A DNA stretch of 10,097 bases from CAZEYT01 sp964516295 (lineage in GTDB: Bacteria > Verrucomicrobiota > Verrucomicrobiia > Chthoniobacterales > Terrimicrobiaceae), in assembly GCA_964516295.1 (NCBI GenBank), contig CAZEYT010000094.1, forward strand, positions 1-10,097, read 5' to 3'. A model generated the notes under the pieces. That model did no database searches and was not told the DNA's origin. It worked only from the letters and a program-made list of their open reading frames with translations. The number at the start of each line of letters is the position of its first letter. Position 1 is the stretch's first letter. Positions 4,626-10,097 of this stretch are shown here, in pieces. The position numbers were made by a program, and so were the translations under genes.

Positions 4626-6683
4626 CTAGGCGGGTGCGGGAGCAGCAAATCCTCCCGGAGGCAGTTCCGGCTTGATTGGCTCGGAAGGTTCGGCCGGCGC
4701 ATCCGATGGCGGCGGTGGGAGTGGCGGCGGGGCCGACACGACCTTTTTCGGCGGATTCCGAAGCTCGCCGTATTGGACGATCTCGCGAACGTGTTCGGCG
4801 TCGAGAGTCTCATACTCGAGCAGGGCCTCGGCGATCTTTTTGACGTGATCGCGGTGCTTCTCGAGAATGTCTTTCGCGCGATTGTAAGCCTCATCAATGA
4901 TGGACTTGACCTCGGCATCAATCTGCTGCGCGGTCGCTTCGCTGTATTCGCGAGAGCGGGACATTTCACGCCCGAGAAAAACATAGTCGTTGTTCTCGCT
5001 GAAGCTGATCATGCCGAGCGCGCTCATTCCCCATTCGCATACCATCCGGCGGGCGAGGGTGGTGGCTTGCCGGATGTCGCCCGATGCCCCGTTCGAGACA
5101 TCATTGGAAAACATCTCCTCGGCGATCCGACCGCCCATGGTGACCGCGAGAAGGTCGAGTGCTTCTTTTTTTTGCGTCGAGTATTTGTCACCTTCGGGCA
5201 GATACATGGTGGCTCCGAGATAGGGACCACGGGGAATGATCGTCACCTTGTGCAGCGGGTGGGTATGCTCGAGCAGGACGTTGATGAGGGCGTGGCCTGC
5301 TTCGTGCCAGGCTGTGGAAATCTTTTCCCTTTCGCTCATGGCCATGCTGCGGCGTTCTTTGCCCCAGCGGACTTTGTCGCGGGCCTCTTCCAGTTCGTGC
5401 TGACCGATGGCTTTGAGGCCTTTCCGGGCCGCGAGAAGGGCGGCCTCGTTCATCACATTGGCGAGTTCAGCGCCGGAGTAGCCCGGCGTGCCACGGGCGA
5501 GCAGGCCGAGATCGACTCCTTCGGAAAGCTTCACCTTTTTGGCATGAACCTTGAGGATTTCCTCGCGACCTTTCACATCGGGAAGGCCAACGGTGACCTG
5601 TCGGTCGAACCGACCGGGGCGGAGGAGAGCGGGATCGAGCACGTCCGGGCGGTTGGTGGCGGCGATAATAATAACGCCGTCCTGCGTATCGAAGCCGTCC
5701 ATCTCGACGAGAAGCTGGTTGAGCGTTTGCTCGCGCTCATCGTGACCGCCGCCGAGGCCATGACCGCGATGACGGCCGACGGCATCAATTTCATCGATAA
5801 ACATGAGGCATGGGGCGGATTTCTTCCCCTGCTCAAACATGTCGCGGACCCGCGAAGCGCCGACGCCGACAAACATTTCCACGAAGTCGGAGCCGCTGAT
5901 CGAGAAAAACGGCACGTCGGCTTCTCCGGCGATGGCCCGGGCGAGGAGGGTTTTGCCCGTGCCCGGTGAGCCGACCATGAGCACGCCTTTCGGAATGCGG
6001 CCGCCGAGCTTTTGAAAGCGTTTCGGATCTTTGAGAAACTCGACGAGTTCCTGAACCTCGTCCTTGGCTTCTTCGACACCGGCGACGTCTTTGAAGGTGA
6101 TGCGATTTTTCTCCTTCGACATCATGCGGGCTTTGGACTTGCCGAAATTCAGCGCGCCCTTGCCGGCCATTTTGATCTGCGAGCGGAAGAAGAAGTAGAG
6201 GATGACCAGGAACAGGATGATTGGCAAAAAGCTGACGAGTGCCGACGCGAGGTAATCGGATTTCGGAACGATCGATGGCGTGATCCCGGCCGCCTTCAGA
6301 GCCTCCTCGATTTCGGAACCGTTGAATGGCGTGAAAACCGGCGTCCGGAACGAGACGGTCACCTCCTGCCCGGCCTGACCCGCGACGGTGGACTTTTGTT
6401 TGACCTTGCCTTCGAAGTACTGGGTATTCCGGCCTTCTTCGACGACCAATTGGAGTGGTTCGTCGGTGGAGGAGACGACTTTGCCCTCGCGAACGAGTTC
6501 GAGGAATTTCGGGTAGGGAATGAGCTCGGCTTGAGTGAAGCTGTTGCCACGGAAGAGGAAAGCTCCTCCGATGAGGGCGAGGGCGACGGCGAACAAAACA
6601 AGACCCCGCCAGTTCATTTGCGGGTCATTGCCGCCCGGACGTTGACGGTTGTCGTTGGGCGACTTCGAATTTTCTTCTGACAT
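4626..6683 (-). CDS. ftsH: ATP-dependent zinc metalloprotease FtsH
   Basis: This 685-residue protein is the hexameric inner-membrane AAA+ protease that extracts and degrades membrane and short-lived cytosolic proteins. In order it has a short cytosolic leader, TM1 (about 26-44), a periplasmic domain (45-145), TM2 (147-166), the AAA+ module and the peptidase domain. Walker A is GSPGTGKT (238-245), Walker B LMFIDEID (293-300), the pore motif MFVGVGAS (270-277). The second region of homology is TNRPDVLDPALLRPGRFDRQ, with arginine fingers R355 and R358. The zinc site is HEAGH (460-464) with the third ligand D536 in NGASGD. The family length is about 640-650; the extra is a Pro/Ala-rich tail from about 643 (PPPLPPPPSDAPAEP). 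ATG 6683 is preceded by AGAGG about 10 nt upstream. rlpA follows 19 nt downstream; the gene is divergent from the deacetylase-like gene. Confidence 0.98.
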   Translation of the reverse strand: MSEENSKSPNDNRQRPGGNDPQMNWRGLVLFAVALALIGGAFLFRGNSFTQAELIPYPKFLELVREGKVVSSTDEPLQLVVEEGRNTQYFEGKVKQKSTVAGQAGQEVTVSFRTPVFTPFNGSEIEEALKAAGITPSIVPKSDYLASALVSFLPIILFLVILYFFFRSQIKMAGKGALNFGKSKARMMSKEKNRITFKDVAGVEEAKDEVQELVEFLKDPKRFQKLGGRIPKGVLMVGSPGTGKTLLARAIAGEADVPFFSISGSDFVEMFVGVGASRVRDMFEQGKKSAPCLMFIDEIDAVGRHRGHGLGGGHDEREQTLNQLLVEMDGFDTQDGVIIIAATNRPDVLDPALLRPGRFDRQVTVGLPDVKGREEILKVHAKKVKLSEGVDLGLLARGTPGYSGAELANVMNEAALLAARKGLKAIGQHELEEARDKVRWGKERRSMAMSEREKISTAWHEAGHALINVLLEHTHPLHKVTIIPRGPYLGATMYLPEGDKYSTQKKEALDLLAVTMGGRIAEEMFSNDVSNGASGDIRQATTLARRMVCEWGMSALGMISFSENNDYVFLGREMSRSREYSEATAQQIDAEVKSIIDEAYNRAKDILEKHRDHVKKIAEALLEYETLDAEHVREIVQYGELRNPPKKVVSAPPPLPPPPSDAPAEPSEPIKPELPPGGFAAPAPA

Positions 6684-6757
6684 CCCCCGAACTTTCCTCT
6701 ATCGGTGGCCATTGGCAAATGCAAAAAACGAACGACACCTACCGGAGGGCCGGAAGA
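6684..6757. promoter_or_regulatory. Divergent intergenic region between ftsH and the deacetylase-like gene
   Basis: These 74 bases separate two outward-facing genes and must hold promoters for both unless transcription enters from elsewhere. I found no convincing -35/-10 pair on either strand. A good Shine-Dalgarno GGAGG (6743-6747 region) lies 9 nt before ATG 6758, which decides that start over an upstream ATG at 6719 lacking one. AGAGG on the minus strand serves ftsH. Confidence 0.45.
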
Positions 6758-7510
6758 ATGAACCCCGGGAGCGTGGTGGTTTCGATCCACGACGTCAGTC
6801 CACTGACGCGGGAAACGACACAAACGATCCTCTCGGAGCTGGAGCGGGAGGGGTTTGACCGCGTTTCCCTGCTGGTTGTGCCCGATCATCACCATCGGGG
6901 ACTGATCTCGGAGGATGCTGCGTTTGCGGCGTGGTTGCGCGATCAGTGTCGCGCCGGGCATGAAGCCGTGTTGCATGGATTTTATCATCTTCGGGAAAAT
7001 CGGGCGGCGGACGGGCTTTGGAAACGGGCGGTCACAAGGTCCTACACGGCAGGCGAGGGCGAATTTTTTGACTTGGGCGCCGCGGAGGCTTCCGAACGAC
7101 TTCGTCGCGGTCGGGCGGCACTTGAAGCGTGTGGCGTCACGCCCACCGGATTCATCGCGCCGGCATGGCTGCTGGGAGCGGAGGCGGAAACGGCCGTGCG
7201 GGATGCAGATTTTGAATACACCACACGAATCGCCACCGTGAGCGACTTTCGGGGCGGTCGGGTTCATCGGTCGCGAAGTCTGGTCTGGAGTGTCCGCGCC
7301 TCCTGGCGGCGAATTTGCAGCCTCGCTTGGAATGCCCTGGTCTTACGCAAAGAAACGTCGAACCGTCTCCTGCGCATTGGGATTCATCCTCCGGATTGGG
7401 AGCACCCGGCCATCCGGCGTCAAATTTTACAACTCGCCACCCGGGCACTTGCCGCGCGCGAGCCGATGTCCTATGAACAATGGCTGGCCCGGATCCGGGC
7501 CGAGCGATGA
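6758..7510 (+). CDS. DUF2334 / polysaccharide deacetylase-like protein
   Basis: The 250-residue soluble protein has the layout of a divergent carbohydrate esterase 4 (NodB-like) barrel of the DUF2334 kind. SIHDVSP (9-15) supplies the first Asp (D12). HGFYH (73-77) is the paired metal-binding His motif HxxxH. FIAPAW (132-137) corresponds to the motif-3 RxPxG/W strand. IGIHPPDW (207-214) brings the C-terminal His 210. Such enzymes remove N- or O-acetyl groups from sugars in a metal-dependent way; the substrate here is unknown. No signal peptide is seen, so action in the cytosol or on a lipid-linked intermediate is more likely than on mature wall. Start at ATG 6758 is supported by GGAGG 9 nt upstream. 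Its stop overlaps the next gene's start as ATGA (7507-7510), so it is coupled to the PHP-glycosyltransferase and probably acts on the same glycan. Confidence 0.88.
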   Translation: MNPGSVVVSIHDVSPLTRETTQTILSELEREGFDRVSLLVVPDHHHRGLISEDAAFAAWLRDQCRAGHEAVLHGFYHLRENRAADGLWKRAVTRSYTAGEGEFFDLGAAEASERLRRGRAALEACGVTPTGFIAPAWLLGAEAETAVRDADFEYTTRIATVSDFRGGRVHRSRSLVWSVRASWRRICSLAWNALVLRKETSNRLLRIGIHPPDWEHPAIRRQILQLATRALAAREPMSYEQWLARIRAER

Positions 7511-9918
7511 ACGCCTCCATTTCCCGAGCCGACCTCCATGTGCACTCGCGGTTCAGCGACCGTGCGGCCGATTGGGCATTGCGACGTCTGGATTTTCCGG
7601 CGAGCTATTCGGACCCTGCGAAAACCTACGAGGAACTTCGCGCGGCGGGTATGGATTTTGTCACGCTCACCGACCACGACACCATCGAGGGATGTCTGCG
7701 GATTGCGGATCGCCCGGGCGTGATCATCGGCGAAGAGGTCACGGCTTACTTCCCCGAGGACGAGTGCAAAATCCATGTTTTGGTCTGGGGAATCTCCGAA
7801 GCGCAACACCGGGCGATCCGCGAATGCCGCGAGAGCATCTATGATTTGCAGGCGTATCTCTTCCGGGAGCGCATCGCCCATGCGGTGGCGCATCCCTTCC
7901 AGAGCGTGAACGAAAAGCTCACACCGCTTCACCTTCAAAAGCTCGCTCTGCTTTTCCGGCACTTCGAAGGCATAAACGGAAGATATTGCGGACTGGTCAG
8001 CGAGACGACGCGGGCGTGCCTGGGTGCACTGACCCCGCGCCATATCGAGATTTTCGCGGCGCGCACCGGGCTCGAGCCAACGCATGAAGATCCTTGGAAA
8101 AAAGTGTTCATCGGCGGGTCGGATGATCACGCCGGCCAGGCGCTCGCCCGCGCGTTCACCACGGTGCCGCATGTGGACGACAGTGCCTCGTTTTTGGAAA
8201 ATATCCGTGCCGGAAAATGCGAGCCATCAGGTCAGGCAGGCAACCCGCTCGTCATGGCCCACAATACCTACAGCACCGGCTTCCAGTATGCGAAAGCACG
8301 CCTCGCCCTGAAGCCGAATGATCCCGGCACCGGGCTGATGGAAAAAATCTTCTCGCGCTTCATGGAGGGGCAGGATCCGACGGAGTTTTCGCTCGGTGAA
8401 AAACTCGGCTTCCTCGTCCAAGGCGTGGCCACCGGTAAAATCTTCGAACTCGCGAAAGCGGGCAATAGTTCCGTCTGGAAAGAATTGGCCGGCTACTTCG
8501 GCAAACCCGAAATGAAAGCCGCTCTGGCCAGGGAGACGTCGGGTGTTCCCGAACCGGAACGCCGGGCTTTTCTGATCGCGAACCTCATCGCGAACCAACT
8601 CGGCTATCGCTTGGTGACCCAGGCCATCCAGCAGGTCTCGTCGCGCAAAGTGCTCGAGTCCGTGCAAACGATCATTCCACTCGTCCCCCTTGTGGCGATG
8701 CTTAGTCCTTACATCCACGCGTTCCGTCTCCCGCGCCGCGAGTGGCTCCGTGAGAGTGCCCGCGCCCTGACGGGAGATGTCCCCGCCACCCTGCGCAATT
8801 CCAAGCGCGCTTGGTTCACCGACACTCTCGAGGACGTGAACGGAGTTGCCACGACGATCCGCCGCATGACGTCGGCCGCGGTGGCCTCCGGACATGATCT
8901 CACCGTGATGACGTGCCGTTCCGAAGTCGCCGATCATGGCATTCCGCTGAAAAACTTCGCGCCCATCGGCGAGTTCGAACTTCCCGAGTATGAACTCCAG
9001 CGGCTGAGTTTTCCACCCGTTCTTCAGATCTTCGATCACCTCGCCACCCAAGGATATTCCGAGATCATCATCAGCACGCCCGGCCCGCTCGGACTGTCCG
9101 CACTGGCGGCCGCAAAAGCGCTTGGCTTGCATGCCATCGGGATTTATCACACCGACTTTCCCCAATACGTCCGCATTCTTACGGACGACTCGTTCATGGA
9201 GACGCTCACGTGGAACTTCATGCATTGGTTCTATAGCCAGCTTGATGTCATTTACGTGAATTCGGAGGACTATCGCAAATGCTGGATCGAGCGGGGAATT
9301 GCGCGGGAAAAAATTCGCATCCTCCCGCGCGGGCTCGATACAGCGCTCTTCCACCCGTCCCGTCGGAATCCTGACTTTTGGCGATCCCGTGGGCTCTGCG
9401 ACGGAGAGTGTGGCATGCTGTTTGTCGGACGTGTCTCCAAGGAGAAGAACCTCGATCTTCTGGTCTCGGCCACCCGGCGGCTGGCGGAAACCGGCACCCC
9501 GGCGCGGCCTCTTATCGTGGGTGACGGACCTTACATGGCCGAGATGAAGCGGCTCCTTCCCGACGCCATCTTCACCGGATATCTCGGCGGCGATGATCTG
9601 GCCAATGCCTATGCCTCGGCCGACTTTTTTGTTTTCCCCAGCACCACCGACACCTTCGGCAACGTCGTCCTTGAGGCGCAATCGAGCGGGATCCCGGCGA
9701 TTGTTTCGGACGTCGGCGGACCGCGGGATTTGGTGAGCAACGGAGAAGACGGTCTAATCACCAAAGCCCTCGATGTCACCGAGCTCGCCACCGCCATCCG
9801 GCGCTTGGTCGACGACCCCGCCCTCCGCGCCAAAATGGGTGCCGCCGCCCGAAAACGGGTCGAATCACGGAACTGGACGACCGCCGCAGAGAAGTTTTGG
9901 GGCGAGTCCCCGGAATAG
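7507..9918 (+). CDS. Fusion protein: PHP metallophosphoesterase domain + GT4 glycosyltransferase
   Basis: The 803-residue protein has two catalytic parts. Residues 8 to about 235 are a PHP domain: DLHVHS (H11, H13), TDHD (55-58), GEEVT (E76/E77), IHVLVWG (H90), AHAVAHP (H125, H129) and GGSDDH (D206, H208). The metal-ligand set looks complete, so phosphoesterase activity is plausible. Residues about 430-803 are a GT-B glycosyltransferase of family GT4. The acceptor half opens WFTDTLEDVNGVATTIRRM and has HTDFPQYV (548-555). The donor half has VGRVSKEKNLD (R642, K646), GDGPY and TDTFGNVVLEA (D715 and E723, the E-x7-E position), closest by eye to the SqdX/MgtA-type glycolipid mannosyl- or sulfoquinovosyltransferases. 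The middle (about 240-430) is helical and unassigned, with a hydrophobic stretch at 388-406. ATG 7507 overlaps the upstream TGA; an in-frame ATG at 7480 is less likely. The substrate is not known. Confidence 0.9.
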   Translation: MNASISRADLHVHSRFSDRAADWALRRLDFPASYSDPAKTYEELRAAGMDFVTLTDHDTIEGCLRIADRPGVIIGEEVTAYFPEDECKIHVLVWGISEAQHRAIRECRESIYDLQAYLFRERIAHAVAHPFQSVNEKLTPLHLQKLALLFRHFEGINGRYCGLVSETTRACLGALTPRHIEIFAARTGLEPTHEDPWKKVFIGGSDDHAGQALARAFTTVPHVDDSASFLENIRAGKCEPSGQAGNPLVMAHNTYSTGFQYAKARLALKPNDPGTGLMEKIFSRFMEGQDPTEFSLGEKLGFLVQGVATGKIFELAKAGNSSVWKELAGYFGKPEMKAALARETSGVPEPERRAFLIANLIANQLGYRLVTQAIQQVSSRKVLESVQTIIPLVPLVAMLSPYIHAFRLPRREWLRESARALTGDVPATLRNSKRAWFTDTLEDVNGVATTIRRMTSAAVASGHDLTVMTCRSEVADHGIPLKNFAPIGEFELPEYELQRLSFPPVLQIFDHLATQGYSEIIISTPGPLGLSALAAAKALGLHAIGIYHTDFPQYVRILTDDSFMETLTWNFMHWFYSQLDVIYVNSEDYRKCWIERGIAREKIRILPRGLDTALFHPSRRNPDFWRSRGLCDGECGMLFVGRVSKEKNLDLLVSATRRLAETGTPARPLIVGDGPYMAEMKRLLPDAIFTGYLGGDDLANAYASADFFVFPSTTDTFGNVVLEAQSSGIPAIVSDVGGPRDLVSNGEDGLITKALDVTELATAIRRLVDDPALRAKMGAAARKRVESRNWTTAAEKFWGESPE

Positions 9919-9923
9919 CCGCT

Positions 9924-9957
9924 TCGGTCAATAAGACCCGCGTTGGCGGGGGCCGAA
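9924..9957 (+). terminator. Possible hairpin after the PHP-glycosyltransferase gene
   Basis: An inner stem CCCGC (9937-9941) / GCGGG (9946-9950) with a GTTG loop is nested in TTCGG (9924-9928) / CCGAA (9953-9957). It begins 6 nt after the stop codon. There is no U-tract afterwards, so a rho-independent terminator is not proven. The remaining bases to 10043 show no gene. Confidence 0.3.
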
Positions 9958-10043
9958 TCCGTCTGAGCGCAGCGGATGATTTCCCCGACTGTCCAGCCCC
10001 CAGGCAGAGACAAGTCCAAGGTATCCACTGGGAATCATAGGAG

Positions 10044-10097
10044 AGCGGGTAGCGGGAATCGAACCCGCATGGCCTGCTTGGAAGGCAGGAACTTTAC
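10044..10097 (-). tRNA. tRNA-Gly (anticodon TCC), 5' part cut off by the window edge
   Basis: The minus strand reads as the 3' two-thirds of a glycine tRNA. The acceptor 3' strand TACCCGC (10045-10051) is followed by the discriminator at 10044, with no encoded CCA. The T arm is GCGGG-TTCGATT-CCCGC (10052-10068). The anticodon stem is CCTGC / GCAGG (10073-10077 and 10085-10089) around the loop CTTCCAA, with anticodon TCC at 10080-10082. The D arm and 5' acceptor strand lie beyond the right edge. Confidence 0.95.

Noticed and set aside
4607..4984. A 126-residue N-terminal extension of rlpA
   Set aside because: It is Arg/Ser-rich out-of-frame ftsH sequence, and the internal ATG at 4606 gives a proper lipoprotein signal peptide.
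4605..5969. A 454-codon plus-strand open frame antisense to ftsH and the start of rlpA
   Set aside because: The opposite strand encodes textbook FtsH with every motif in place. The antisense translation is compositionally odd and shows no domain; long antisense frames are expected in GC-rich genes.
8227..9681. A 484-codon minus-strand open frame antisense to the PHP-GT4 gene
   Set aside because: It mirrors the codon structure of a clear glycosyltransferase and has no recognisable motif of its own.
9919..10043. A small gene or attachment site between the glycosyltransferase gene and tRNA-Gly
   Set aside because: Only short dyads are visible. There is no duplicated tRNA 3' end, integrase or convincing reading frame inside the window.

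Overview
The window is a GC-rich bacterial chromosome segment, most likely from Verrucomicrobiota. Three features point there: a GroEL ending GGMGGMDY, a prepilin-like protein combining FSLIELL with an H-X9-DG motif, and secreted proteins of PEP-CTERM and surface-anchored type. The placement rests on my recognition of these families, not on a search. Much of the window is housekeeping. I see no CRISPR array, insertion sequence, prophage or rRNA.

Layout. On the left, the 3' end of groEL (+) meets a minus-strand gene for a coiled-coil zinc-ribbon protein, with a strong bidirectional terminator (294-332) between them. From 1140 to 3351 (all minus) lie three genes for exported proteins, transcribed as PEP-CTERM protein, then a prepilin-like H-X9-DG protein, then a signal-peptide protein with a GHIH...FTATRAGTYQVTF repeat. 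Their junctions are overlapping stop/start codons (TTGA or a longer overlap, and ATGA), so they look like one translationally coupled operon, perhaps continuing into the zinc-ribbon gene. A minus-strand terminator at 3461-3484 separates this operon from the block upstream.

That upstream block, also minus, is ftsH (6683 to 4626), rlpA (4606 to 4100, 19 nt after ftsH), a doubtful 60-codon ORF, and a 128-residue membrane protein with a PCPLC motif. FtsH is the membrane AAA+ zinc protease; RlpA is a lipoprotein peptidoglycan lytic transglycosylase. Both act at the envelope.

Divergent from ftsH (74 bp gap) is a plus-strand pair with an ATGA overlap: a DUF2334/polysaccharide-deacetylase-like protein (6758-7510) and an 803-residue fusion of an N-terminal PHP metallophosphoesterase to a C-terminal GT4 glycosyltransferase (7507-9918), joined by about 190 unassigned residues. 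They probably build or trim a surface glycan or glycolipid. The right edge holds most of a minus-strand tRNA-Gly(TCC).

The two places I find most worth follow-up are the PHP-GT4 fusion with its deacetylase partner and the three-gene exported-protein operon. Neither has a known pathway that I can name with certainty.
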